64,000 nt of DNA from Acetonema longum DSM 6540 (GTDB taxonomy: Bacteria; Bacillota; Negativicutes; Sporomusales; Acetonemataceae). Every line of letters starts with the position of its first letter. Positions within the stretch are counted from its first letter, which is position 1. The notes under the pieces were generated by a model, which worked only from the letters and a program-made list of their open reading frames with translations, was not told the DNA's origin and did not search any database. Position numbers and translations under genes: made by a program. Location of the stretch: the NCBI RefSeq assembly GCF_000219125.1, contig NZ_AFGF01000017.1, positions 124,001-188,000 of the forward strand. Direction: 5' to 3'. Positions 17,032-25,156 of the stretch are shown one piece after another.

Positions 17032-17649
17032 ATGGAAAAAAAATCATCCAGGCATAAATTTCTCCGACGCAAAATGAAACGCTATGCCGCGACAGTTGCC
17101 GGGGCGGCGGCAGGCGCGGCTATTCTTACCGGTGCTGCATTGCCCGGTATTCCGGCTGCGACAGCTCTGGCCGCTGAACGGCCTTCTTTCGATCAGTCCC
17201 ACGCAAAGACCGCCCAGGTGGTTAAACTGGATAAGAATAGCTATAAGGATCATTACAAAGATCATTATAAGGACCGTTACAAGGACCATCACAAGGAACG
17301 TCCATCGAAGGAAAAACGGCGTAACTATGGCTGGCATGAACACCGGCACAGCTGGCCCAGCTCCGATGAAAATCATGTGTTATATAAGGACGGGCGCCTT
17401 TATTACCGCAGCGATTCCAGTCGTTACTCCGACTATGCGTATTCTGTCAGCAGTCCGGTGGATTTTGTGAAAGATTATGCCTCCCGCTATGGTTTCGATC
17501 GTTACCGTGACTCCTTTACCCTTGTGTCTCAGTCAGCCAGGTCGGCCTCGGTTCAGGTCAGGCAAGACCGCACCGGACGGTTTTTCCGGGTAGATTTAGT
17601 CAGGACCTCCGGGCATGACTGGACGATAGCCAAGGTTCAGTCCCTATAA
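17032..17649 (+). CDS. Secreted basic repeat protein of unknown function
   Basis: 205 residues. A basic N-terminus and a hydrophobic AATVAGAAAGAAILTGAALPGIP segment end at TALAAE, a likely signal-peptidase site. Then comes a Lys/Asp/His/Tyr-rich stretch with four imperfect copies of YKDHYKDH/YKDRYKDHH (about residues 71-90), and a C-terminal domain (VDFVKDYASRYGFDRYRDSFTLVSQSARSASVQV) that looks folded. His-rich repeats could bind metal, but nothing proves it. The ATG follows GAAAGGAGAATCTGT. A hairpin with T-run follows the stop. I do not recognise the family. Confidence 0.7.
   Translation: MEKKSSRHKFLRRKMKRYAATVAGAAAGAAILTGAALPGIPAATALAAERPSFDQSHAKTAQVVKLDKNSYKDHYKDHYKDRYKDHHKERPSKEKRRNYGWHEHRHSWPSSDENHVLYKDGRLYYRSDSSRYSDYAYSVSSPVDFVKDYASRYGFDRYRDSFTLVSQSARSASVQVRQDRTGRFFRVDLVRTSGHDWTIAKVQSL
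17242..17300 (+). repeat. Short coding tandem repeat (YKDH units)
   Basis: About four 12-base units of the form TATAAGGATCAT/TACAAAGATCAT in tandem, encoding YKDH-type tetrapeptides within the secreted protein gene. The units differ at third positions, so the repeat is kept at protein level rather than freshly amplified. Confidence 0.75.
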
Positions 17650-17660
17650 ATAGTTTAGTT

Positions 17661-17686
17661 AAAAGCCGTTTTTACGGCTTTTTTTC
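17661..17686 (+). terminator. Terminator of the secreted protein gene
   Basis: AAAAGCCGT pairs with ACGGCTTTT around TTTT and runs into a T-tract about 12 bases after the stop codon. Confidence 0.9.
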
Positions 17687-17755
17687 TTACTTTTGCCGGT
17701 TTTGACCGGAAATTTTTCATTAGCGGGCAAAACAGGAGGACTTGCAGATTCTAAT

Positions 17756-17782
17756 AGCGAAATATGGGTGATATATTTCGCT
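17756..17782. promoter_or_regulatory. 10-bp inverted repeat upstream of dapL
   Basis: AGCGAAATAT and ATATTTCGCT form a perfect 10-bp inverted repeat with a 7-base centre, 95-120 bases before the dapL start. It could be a repressor operator or a leader hairpin. I found no lysine riboswitch consensus around it. Confidence 0.5.
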
Positions 17783-17876
17783 TCGGGAATAATATACATT
17801 ATACAAATGAGCACGCCAAACGTCGCTGCATGAATTGTAGTTTCCCGATAGAGAGAAGGCTGAAAGGGGTATCGTA

Positions 17877-19112
17877 ATGATTAGAATCAATGAAAATTAT
17901 TTAAAATTGCCCGGCAGCTACTTATTTGCCGAGATTGCCCGACGGGTTACCGCGTTTAAAGAACAGAATCCGGCTGCCGATGTGATTCGTCTGGGGATCG
18001 GCGATGTGACGCTGCCCTTGCCGCCGGTGGTCATTGATGCGATGCACAAAGCGGTGGATGAGATGGCCAAGGCCGAAACCTTCCACGGATATGGCCCGGA
18101 ACAAGGATATAATTTCTTGATTCAAAAGATTGCTCAGCATGATTACGCGCCTCTGGGCATTCAACTCGGCGAAGACGAAATTTTCGTCAGTGACGGGTCA
18201 AAAAGCGATACCGGCAATTTCCAGGAAATTTTCGGCACAGATATCAGGGTGGCTATGACCGATCCGGTATACCCGGTATATATCGATACCAATGTGATGG
18301 CCGGCCGTACCGGTGCATTGGGCCAGGACGGCCGTTATGCCAATATCACCTATATTCCCTGTCATGCCGGCAATCATTTTATTCCGGAGCTGCCGAAAGA
18401 AAAGGTGGATCTGATCTATCTGTGCTTCCCTAATAATCCTACCGGCACGACTCTGACTAAAGGGGAACTGAAAAAATGGGTGGATTACGCCCGGGCCAAC
18501 AAGACAGTCATCCTGTTTGACGCGGCTTATGAGGCTTATATTCAGGAAAAAGATATTCCCCACAGCATCTATGAAATCGAAGGCGCCAAAGAGGTAGCCG
18601 TCGAATTCCGCACCTTCTCCAAAAACGCCGGCTTTACCGGCAACCGCTGCGCGTTTACGGTAGTGCCGAAAACCGTAATGGGCTATACGGCCGGCGGCGA
18701 GGCCTATTCGCTGAATAAATTATGGAACAGGCGCCATACAACCAAATTCAACGGTGTGCCCTACATAGTTCAAAAAGGCGCCGAAGCGGTTTATACGGAT
18801 GAAGGAAGAAAACAGACCCGGGCTATGATCGATTACTACATGGCCAATGCCAAAACCATCCGTGAAGGCTTACAGAACGTCGGTCTTCAGGTCTATGGCG
18901 GGGTCAACGCCCCTTATATCTGGCTCAAAACCCCCAATAATATGGATTCATGGGCCTTTTTCGACAAGCTCCTGCACGAAGCTCATATTGTCGGTACGCC
19001 GGGAGTTGGTTTCGGCCCCAGCGGCCAGGGCTATTTCCGCTTGACCGCCTTTGGCAAGGCCGAAAACACGGCGGAAGCCATTCAAAGGATTCAAACCAGG
19101 CTGAAAGTATAA
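17877..19112 (+). CDS. dapL: LL-diaminopimelate aminotransferase
   Basis: DapL converts tetrahydrodipicolinate directly to LL-diaminopimelate, a one-step route to lysine and peptidoglycan precursors. 411 residues, full length. Landmarks: [17 protein letters not shown] start, [12 protein letters not shown], the substrate loop [26 protein letters not shown], and the PLP-lysine motif [16 protein letters not shown]. The ATG has GAAAGGGGTATCGTA upstream. It stands alone; a GC-rich imperfect hairpin follows at about 19131-19165. Confidence 0.97.
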   Translation: MIRINENYLKLPGSYLFAEIARRVTAFKEQNPAADVIRLGIGDVTLPLPPVVIDAMHKAVDEMAKAETFHGYGPEQGYNFLIQKIAQHDYAPLGIQLGEDEIFVSDGSKSDTGNFQEIFGTDIRVAMTDPVYPVYIDTNVMAGRTGALGQDGRYANITYIPCHAGNHFIPELPKEKVDLIYLCFPNNPTGTTLTKGELKKWVDYARANKTVILFDAAYEAYIQEKDIPHSIYEIEGAKEVAVEFRTFSKNAGFTGNRCAFTVVPKTVMGYTAGGEAYSLNKLWNRRHTTKFNGVPYIVQKGAEAVYTDEGRKQTRAMIDYYMANAKTIREGLQNVGLQVYGGVNAPYIWLKTPNNMDSWAFFDKLLHEAHIVGTPGVGFGPSGQGYFRLTAFGKAENTAEAIQRIQTRLKV

Positions 19113-19358
19113 AACAGACGGTTGACAGCGGCGCGCCTTGCGGGACACAAGCAATGCGCGCCGTATTATTGCTATTGCAGGATTGTTATAGAGAAAATTA
19201 GGATGTTAGTGCTATCCTCAAGCAGTGTAAAAGTAGTATAATAATATCCGGAACCTACGGATTATGAATAAAACGGTGAATTAAGTTACCGGAATAATTT
19301 GAGGATAGACGAATCTCAATTCTATGTATGCGGCAAATGCAGGAGGTAGGTAACACAC

Positions 19359-20033
19359 ATGTTTACGATCTCGGAAGCCTGGGGCAAGACATACCCCAAA
19401 GCAAAAGTGGCGGTTATGGTCATGTCTAATATCATCAATCCCGCCCATCGGCCGGAAAATGACAAAACTCGCGAGGACATGCAAAATTTACTGCGCGCCC
19501 GTTTTTCCCGTCTGTTCCGGTCCGATTTGGTCAAACTGGGACCTGTAAAGGCCTATGATGCTTACTATAAACGATTTAACCGGATTTACGACCTTCATTA
19601 TCAATTGGAGACAGTAGTGTATCAGGAACGGGGTAAGGCTAAGATCAGTCCCTTTACCGAAGTGGTTTTTACCAATGATGTCCAGAATATGCTGATTACT
19701 TACTGTCATGACGCCGATGAAATTACCGACCCGCTGGTTTTGGATGTAGCCGGTGAAGGAGTCCGTTATACCATGGATAACGGCAAAGAGTTTGAAATCC
19801 CCAAAGGGGATATGATCATCCGGGATGTACAGGGCACGATATCAAGCCTGTTTGGCGGCGCTGCTTTTCATACCCGGGTCACATCGGATACCCGGCGGGT
19901 GATGCTGGTTCTTTACGGACCTCCCGGTCTCTCTGAGCCCACTATGTATCATCACCTGTTCGATATTCATGCCGGTTTGCGCCGGTATTCGCCGGCGGCT
20001 GAGATTAATTATTTCAGGATATTAAAACGATAG
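19359..20033 (+). CDS. B3/B4 tRNA-binding-domain protein
   Basis: 224 residues starting MFTISEAWGKTYPKAKVAVMVM. The central part resembles the B3/B4 editing-domain fold of phenylalanyl-tRNA synthetase beta: YKRFNRIYDLHYQLETVV, SPFTEVVFTNDVQNMLITYCHD, and FGGAAFHTRVTSDTRRVMLVLYGPPG. Stand-alone B3/B4 proteins are thought to edit mischarged tRNA or to bind amino-acid-like ligands; neither is shown here. A 10-bp inverted repeat (CTATCCTCAA at 19212-19221 with TTGAGGATAG at 19299-19308) lies in its leader. The Fe-S protein gene follows after 52 bases. Confidence 0.75.
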   Translation: MFTISEAWGKTYPKAKVAVMVMSNIINPAHRPENDKTREDMQNLLRARFSRLFRSDLVKLGPVKAYDAYYKRFNRIYDLHYQLETVVYQERGKAKISPFTEVVFTNDVQNMLITYCHDADEITDPLVLDVAGEGVRYTMDNGKEFEIPKGDMIIRDVQGTISSLFGGAAFHTRVTSDTRRVMLVLYGPPGLSEPTMYHHLFDIHAGLRRYSPAAEINYFRILKR

Positions 20034-20085
20034 AAAACGATCGCTGCGGCTTCGTACATAACATACCTGTCCGGAGGAATAAATA

Positions 20086-21393
20086 TTGGGCCACAGATAC
20101 AACCAAGACAAATATCAGTTGCTGCAGCAGCGTCTGGACCGGACGCTGACCGGAGCGCCGGCTTCGCCGGTGTTGATGCGGATTTTGCAGATGCTGTTCT
20201 CGCCGGCGGAGGCTGAGTTGGCCGCTAAGCTGCCGGGGCAGCTGACGCCGCTGGCAGTGCTGGCGCGGCGCACCGGCCTGCCGGAGCCGCAACTGGATGA
20301 GAAACTTACGGATCTGGCCGAACGAGGCCTGATCATCGACCTGGAGTATAACGGCAAGCGTTATTTTTCGCTGGCGCCGGTGGTCATCGGTTTTTTTGAA
20401 TTCACCTTCATGCGCACACGGGACGAATTGCCGATGGCGGAACTGGCGGCTTTATTTGAAGAATATATGATGTCCGATGCCTCTGATTCTGCTTTTCCCC
20501 ATGCGGTATTCCAAGGTGAAACTCAGATCGGACGGTCTCTGGTGCGGGAAGAGGCTCTGCCGGCTGACAGCACCGAAATTTTGGATTGGGAAAGAGCCAG
20601 CAAGGTTATTGAACAGGCCAAATCCATCGGAGTATCCTTGTGTGCCTGCCGCCATAAACAAAGCCATCTGGGACAAGCCTGCCAAGCGCCGCAGGAAGTG
20701 TGCCTGTCCATGAATTATGCCGCCGATATTCTGGTGAGACGGGGAATGGCCCGGACCGTTGGGGCAAGCGAAGCCTTGAGGATTCTGCAAAAATGTAAAG
20801 AGGCCGGACTGGCTCAGACCGGCGATAATGTGCAAAGAAATCTGTCCTATATCTGCAATTGCTGCGGCTGCTGCTGCAGTATGTTCCAGTCCGTCCGCCG
20901 CCTCCATATGCGCGGCGCCATTGTGACTTCCAACTGGCTGGCCGGCCTTGATGCCTCAAAGTGCCGCCGCTGCGGCAAATGTGTGGCCGCCTGCCCGGCA
21001 GGAGCCATTTCTTTTGTCAACCAGCCGGAAAACGGTCTCAAACCGTCAGTCATTTGCGACGAAAGCCTCTGCCTTGGCTGCGGCGTATGCCATACTGCCT
21101 GTCCGCTCGGAGCTATTAGTCTGCGGTCGCGGCCTCAGAAGGTCTATGTGCCGGAAACTGCTTTTGATAAGAATGTGGCTATGGCCATCGAACGGGGCAA
21201 AGTAGCCGAGTTATTGTTTGATCAGCCGGAGAGTCTCAGTGCCCGGGCATTGGCAAGGACGGCGACACTTTTGGAGAAATCCGGTCCGGTTCGGGCGCTG
21301 CTGGCGCTTAAACCGGTGAAATCCATATTTTTAAAAGGCTTGGTCACAGGCGCTAAAGCCCGGATGAAAGAAATCAGGCCATATATTGAGTGA
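20086..21393 (+). CDS. Winged-helix / polyferredoxin protein with two 4Fe-4S motifs
   Basis: 435 residues starting at a TTG with GGAGGAATAAATA before it. An N-terminal helical region (PLAVLARRTGLPEPQLDEKLTDLAERGLI) looks like a winged-helix. It is followed by a Cys-rich block SLCACRHK...C, then CNCCGCCCSMF, and two classical ferredoxin motifs, CRRCGKCVAACPAGAI and CLGCGVCHTACPLGAI, near residues 300-350. It is probably a cytoplasmic electron carrier or redox-responsive regulator. The Cys cluster CNCCGCCC may hold an extra cluster. It precedes tag by 9 bases. Confidence 0.8.
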   Translation: MGHRYNQDKYQLLQQRLDRTLTGAPASPVLMRILQMLFSPAEAELAAKLPGQLTPLAVLARRTGLPEPQLDEKLTDLAERGLIIDLEYNGKRYFSLAPVVIGFFEFTFMRTRDELPMAELAALFEEYMMSDASDSAFPHAVFQGETQIGRSLVREEALPADSTEILDWERASKVIEQAKSIGVSLCACRHKQSHLGQACQAPQEVCLSMNYAADILVRRGMARTVGASEALRILQKCKEAGLAQTGDNVQRNLSYICNCCGCCCSMFQSVRRLHMRGAIVTSNWLAGLDASKCRRCGKCVAACPAGAISFVNQPENGLKPSVICDESLCLGCGVCHTACPLGAISLRSRPQKVYVPETAFDKNVAMAIERGKVAELLFDQPESLSARALARTATLLEKSGPVRALLALKPVKSIFLKGLVTGAKARMKEIRPYIE

Positions 21394-21402
21394 GGTGATC
21401 CC

Positions 21403-21999
21403 ATGAACCACCGATGTCAATGGGCCGGAGAAGACCCGTTGTATGTAAGGTATCATGATCAGGAATGGGGTGTTCCGGTTTATGATGACCGGAAGTTGTT
21501 TGAATTTCTGATCTTAGAGGGGGCTCAGGCCGGACTCAGCTGGATTACAGTGCTCAGAAAGCGGGAGAATTACCGTCAGGCTTTTGATGGATTTGATGCA
21601 GGCAAAATAGCTGCCTACTCTGAAACGGATCTGACCCGGCTGCTTGCGAATCCGGGGATCATCCGCAACAGGCTGAAACTGGCGGCAGCGGTGGCCAATG
21701 CCCGCGCTTATCTGGCAGTACAGGACAAGCAGGGCAATTTCAACTCTTTCATATGGAAATTTGTCGATGGAAAACCTGTGCAGAATGCCTGGGCCACCAT
21801 TCAGAATGTCCCGGCAGAAACCAAACAATCCCAGGCCATGAGCAAAGAATTGTCCCGTCTGGGATTTAAATTTGTCGGTCCGACGATTTGTTACGCCTTT
21901 ATGCAGGCAGTAGGCATGGTTAACGATCATGTGACCCAGTGCTTCCGCTATGAAGAAATCAGGAAAGCAGTTGAAAAAGGATCATGCTCTAAAGAATAG
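21403..21999 (+). CDS. tag: DNA-3-methyladenine glycosylase I
   Basis: Tag removes 3-methyladenine from alkylated DNA. 198 residues, normal length: CQWAGEDPLYVRYHDQEWGVP, then FEFLILEGAQAGLSWITVLRKRENYRQAF and the C-terminal GFKFVGPTICYAFMQAVGMVNDH (landmarks quoted in part). The conserved zinc-binding Cys and His residues near both ends are present. The GTGAGGTGATCCC site precedes the ATG, nine bases after the Fe-S protein stop, so the two are probably co-transcribed. Confidence 0.95.
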   Translation: MNHRCQWAGEDPLYVRYHDQEWGVPVYDDRKLFEFLILEGAQAGLSWITVLRKRENYRQAFDGFDAGKIAAYSETDLTRLLANPGIIRNRLKLAAAVANARAYLAVQDKQGNFNSFIWKFVDGKPVQNAWATIQNVPAETKQSQAMSKELSRLGFKFVGPTICYAFMQAVGMVNDHVTQCFRYEEIRKAVEKGSCSKE

Positions 22000-22013
22000 G
22001 AGGAGAATTGGTA

Positions 22014-22715
22014 ATGCAGCGCAACTGGAGTATGGCAGGTAAGTTTGCCATAGGATTTGTTTTAATTATTGTTTTATTTTCAACGGCGGGATATTTTGCG
22101 GATCAGCATCTGAACGCTTCCCTGACGGCGCTTCAGGACGCCGCGAACGAGCGAGGGCAAAAGCTTCAGGCTCTCCGGGCAATGAAGCAGGCTCATCTGA
22201 CAATGGAGAAGTATTCCTTTGCCATATTAAATGGGTTTGCGGACAGTAAACAGGTTGATGCTTACCGGCAGAAATACCAGGCAGAGGCGCAGGCCGTCAA
22301 CCAAGCCTGGAATACCTATGAGGCCGTGGCCAAAGACGCCGGGGAAAGCCAGATCTGGGTAGACTATGCCGCGGCCCGGCAGGTTTGGCAAAAAGAACAG
22401 GATGATTTGCTGAAACTGCAGACACAGCCGCTTTCGGGTAAAGTGCTGCAGGAAATAGCTGTCCGCACGGCCCGTCATGAAGCCAGCGCCGGCCGGGATA
22501 TTGAGAAATATCTCAGCGGGCTGATCAGGCACAATGAACAGACGCTGGCGGAAGAACAGGGCAAGCTCGCCGGGGACATGGACGAACTGAGATTGATCCT
22601 GGCCGGAATGACCGCCCTGATCACCCTCGTGGCAGCAGTACTGGCCGTACTGTTGGCCGGATCGGATGCTGGCGGGACAAGACGCGGCTTCAGACGTATA
22701 AACGGGATAGAATGA
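22014..22715 (+). CDS. Truncated chemoreceptor: sensor part only
   Basis: 233 residues. It looks like the front half of an MCP: TM1 (FAIGFVLIIVLFSTAGYFA), a periplasmic four-helix-bundle sensor with YSFAILNGFAD and TARHEASAGRD-like helices, and TM2 (LILAGMTALITLVAAVLAVLLAG). It then stops after about 17 polar residues, with no HAMP or signalling domain, and no such domain is found downstream in any frame. It may be a decayed receptor or a free-standing sensor. AGGAGGAG before the ATG at 22014 is a strong site, so it is probably still translated. Confidence 0.65.
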   Translation: MQRNWSMAGKFAIGFVLIIVLFSTAGYFADQHLNASLTALQDAANERGQKLQALRAMKQAHLTMEKYSFAILNGFADSKQVDAYRQKYQAEAQAVNQAWNTYEAVAKDAGESQIWVDYAAARQVWQKEQDDLLKLQTQPLSGKVLQEIAVRTARHEASAGRDIEKYLSGLIRHNEQTLAEEQGKLAGDMDELRLILAGMTALITLVAAVLAVLLAGSDAGGTRRGFRRINGIE

Positions 22716-22719
22716 GACC

Positions 22720-22968
22720 ATGAAGGTATTTGTCTGGCGGCATAACCGCAAATATCACAGTTATAGCATGATCAACGAGCCCAATGTGCACCAGGCCATG
22801 TATAATGATGCGGTGCTGGCGGTGGCAGCGGATTCGCTGGATGAAGCATATGAGATGATTGAGAGACGTAGCGAGGGCTGGGTTGTGGAAGAACTGAAGC
22901 GCCTGGAACCGAAAATTTTTGATCTGACCTGTCCTGCCGTCGTTTTTCAGGATGTAAGGGGAAGCTAG
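22720..22968 (+). CDS. Small hypothetical protein
   Basis: 82 residues: MKVFVWRHNRKYHSYSMINEPNVHQAMYNDAVLAVAADSLDEAYEMI and on, soluble and acidic, with an alternating strand-helix pattern (the VLAVAADSLDEAYEMIE segment resembles a regular beta-alpha unit). It begins 4 bases after the truncated receptor and ends just before a terminator. I do not recognise a family. The frame has normal codon use and no competing gene, so it is probably real. Confidence 0.6.
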   Translation: MKVFVWRHNRKYHSYSMINEPNVHQAMYNDAVLAVAADSLDEAYEMIERRSEGWVVEELKRLEPKIFDLTCPAVVFQDVRGS

Positions 22969-22978
22969 AGGAGCCCGG

Positions 22979-22999
22979 GGGCCGTTTCAACGGCCCTTT
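22979..22999. terminator. Terminator shared by convergent genes
   Basis: GGGCCGTT pairs with AACGGCCC around a 2-base loop and is followed by TTT on the plus strand. It overlaps the last codons of the minus-strand aminotransferase gene, so that gene ends inside the hairpin. Confidence 0.75.
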
Positions 23000-24150
23000 A
23001 AAAATTTCTCGATGCGGGTTAACGCTTCTGACAAATTGGCGACAGAAGAAGCGTAGGAGCAGCGGACAAAACCTTCGCCGCTTGCGCCGAAGGCATCGCC
23101 GGGCACCAGCGCGACCTTCTGCTTTTTGAGCAATTCTTCCGCGAACTCTAGAGAGGTCATCCCGGTTTCCCGGATGGACGGGAAGATATAAAAAGCGCCT
23201 TTCGGTTCAAAACAGGGGAGTCCTATGCGCTGGAATCCTTCCACCATCAGACGGCGCCGGCGGTTATATTCGGCCACCATGCTGTTCATGTGGCATTCCC
23301 CGTGGCGCAGCGCTTCAATGGCCGCCACCTGGGCGGTAACCGGGGCACACAGCATGGTGAACTGATGGATTTTGGTCATGGCGGCGATAAAGTCGGGATT
23401 CGCCAGAGCGTATCCGATGCGCCAGCCGGTCATAGCATAAGCCTTGGAAAAGCCGTTTAATAAAATGGTCCGGTCCCGCATACCGGGCAGGGAAGAAAAA
23501 CAGGTGTGTTCTCCTTCGTATGTCAGGTCGGCATAAATCTCATCAGAAATGACAATGAGGTCATGGTCCTCGGCGAAAGCGGCGATTTTCAGCAACTCGT
23601 CCCGGGGCATGATCGCCCCGGTAGGATTATTGGGGTATCCCAGCAAGATAGCCTTGGTCCTGGGAGTAATAGCCTGTTCCAATTGCTCCACAGTCAGCCG
23701 GAATTCCGTCTCCACGGTGGTGGCCACCGGGATGGGATGACCGCCGGCCAGAGTGACGCAGGCGGGATATGAAACATAACAGGGCTGAGGCACCAGCACT
23801 TCGTCGCCAGGCGCCAGAATGGCGCGCATCGCCAGATCCAGAGCTTCGCTGACTCCTACCGTTACCAAAGCCTCATGTTTCGGATCATAGGTTACGCCGT
23901 ACTTGCGGCAGATTGTTTTGGCGATTTCCTGCCGCAGCTCCAGCAACCCGTAGTTGGAGGTATAAGCCGTATAACCCCGCTGCAGTCCTTCCACGCAGCT
24001 TTCCCGGATGTGCCAGGGAGTCACAAAATCCGGCTCGCCCACTCCTAATGAGACCACATCTTTCATTTCGGCGACAATATCGAAGAATCGCCGGATGCCG
24101 GAAGGCGGAATGGACCGTACGGCAGGAGAAATCCGTTCCGACCAGTTCAT
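22987..24150 (-). CDS. Class I/II PLP-dependent aminotransferase
   Basis: 387 residues, cytoplasmic. Landmarks: SLGVGEPDFVTPWHI, YTAYTSNYGLLELRQ, GYPNNPTGAIM, ISDEIYADLTY, and the PLP-lysine motif GFSKAYAMTGWRIGYA. This subgroup includes aromatic, alanine and broad-range aminotransferases (PatA/AraT-like). The start overlaps the stop of the upstream Lrp gene by four bases, so the pair is translationally coupled. Control by a T-box upstream of the pair means an uncharged tRNA turns it on; the specifier looks like UGC (Cys), which argues for a role near cysteine metabolism. The substrate is not certain. Confidence 0.9.
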   Translation of the reverse strand: MNWSERISPAVRSIPPSGIRRFFDIVAEMKDVVSLGVGEPDFVTPWHIRESCVEGLQRGYTAYTSNYGLLELRQEIAKTICRKYGVTYDPKHEALVTVGVSEALDLAMRAILAPGDEVLVPQPCYVSYPACVTLAGGHPIPVATTVETEFRLTVEQLEQAITPRTKAILLGYPNNPTGAIMPRDELLKIAAFAEDHDLIVISDEIYADLTYEGEHTCFSSLPGMRDRTILLNGFSKAYAMTGWRIGYALANPDFIAAMTKIHQFTMLCAPVTAQVAAIEALRHGECHMNSMVAEYNRRRRLMVEGFQRIGLPCFEPKGAFYIFPSIRETGMTSLEFAEELLKKQKVALVPGDAFGASGEGFVRCSYASSVANLSEALTRIEKFLKGR

Positions 24151-24629
24151 GGCGTCACCGCCAGTCTGCGATCTTCTTCCTTATCATCAATGATAACCCC
24201 TTCTTCTTTGTAGCACTTTAACATGAAGTGGGTGGTGGTGCTGATAACCCCCTCAATGGTGGCCAGCTTAGTAGCGACAAACCGGGCTACTTCTTTTAGG
24301 GATTTCCCCTGGACCATGACCGACAGGTCATAGGCGCCGGACATCAGATAGAGATTGCGGACCTCCGGAAAGCGGTAAATGCGTTCAGCCAGGGCATCAA
24401 AGCCTACTTCCCGCTGCGGGGTGATCTTAACGTCAATAATGGCGGTGACCATATCCGCATCAGCTTTTTCCCAGTTGATAATCGTCTGGTATTTGACAAT
24501 GATTTTTTCCTGTTCAAGGCGGGTAATTTCCCGCTCAATTTCTTCTTTGGGCCGGCCTAACATCCGGCTTAGGTGTTCAGCAGTCAGAGTATGATCTTTT
24601 TCCAGTAACTCCAATAATTCACGCATCAT
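24147..24629 (-). CDS. Lrp/AsnC family transcriptional regulator
   Basis: About 160 residues: an N-terminal helix-turn-helix (LTAEHLSRMLGRPKEEIEREITRLEQEKII) and a C-terminal RAM ligand domain (VNITP-like DVKITPQREVGFDALAERIYRFPEVRNLYLMSGAYDLSVMVQG, in pieces). The ATG at 24629 has GGAGC ten bases before it; longer frames run into the T-box terminator and are not credible. It is coupled to the aminotransferase and probably senses an amino acid made or used by it. Confidence 0.9.
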   Translation of the reverse strand: MMRELLELLEKDHTLTAEHLSRMLGRPKEEIEREITRLEQEKIIVKYQTIINWEKADADMVTAIIDVKITPQREVGFDALAERIYRFPEVRNLYLMSGAYDLSVMVQGKSLKEVARFVATKLATIEGVISTTTHFMLKCYKEEGVIIDDKEEDRRLAVTP

Positions 24630-24674
24630 TGTTCTTTCGCTCCATTTCTGCATTTTTAGTCTTTGGGGGGGCAA

Positions 24675-24925
24675 CAAAAAAATCCCGTCCCGGCAAGAAA
24701 ATTCTTGCGCCAGGACGGGATTATCTTCCCGCGGTACCACCTAGTTTAGCCAGTTCGCGACCGGACTCACTCAATCCCGTTAACGCCGGGCAGCGGAATG
24801 GCCTACTTTGTTCGGCCTTACAACTCCAGGGAGGCATTCGGCGGACGTTCTCAGACCGGTTTACACCAGACCCGGCTCTCTGTGCTATGGACATACCGCG
24901 TACTATTCCTGTCATCGTCTTTAAA
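24675..24925 (-). promoter_or_regulatory. T-box riboswitch upstream of lrp-aminotransferase
   Basis: On the minus strand the T-box sequence AGGTGGTACCGCGG (24742-24729) is followed by a terminator hairpin (AATCCCGTCC...GGACGGGATT, then a T-run, 24722-24675). Upstream, Stem I shows AAAGACGATGAC, the AGTA of the loop E motif, AGAGAG and the GGTGTAAACCGG apical part. In the specifier loop GAA is followed by TGC (24836-24834), which read as codon is UGC, cysteine; GCC one base on (Ala) is a less likely register. Binding of uncharged tRNA would form the antiterminator and allow transcription. Confidence 0.93.
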
Positions 24926-25156
24926 AATATAGACTAATTTGTAAATTATCCTATCATAATCCGGTTGAATATGCAAGAGCCAATATTTAATCATCATGAG
25001 GCTTGCCGCATTGAGCAATGATTAATGGGTCGCCATCTACCTTGTAAACGATACGGTTTGCTCTACTTCAATACTTTCCTTTTAAATGATAAATGGAAAA
25101 GCCATACACAAAGTAGTATAATAATCCTATATTTTATGCATACGAGGCGATTTTTG

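Noticed and set aside
17242-17300. Tandem repeat as a CRISPR array
   Set aside because: Units are 12 bases, adjacent without spacers, in frame inside a coding gene.
17650-17876. Lysine riboswitch before dapL
   Set aside because: Only one simple inverted repeat is seen and no L-box core; the spacing is too short for the full structure.
22987-22999. Frameshift at the end of the aminotransferase because its stop lies in a terminator
   Set aside because: The protein has normal family length and ending; overlap of a short 3' end with a shared terminator is acceptable.
25025-25156. Longer N-terminus of the TPR protein
   Set aside because: It contains no protein-like features, and a ribosome site with the J-like domain begins at 25157.
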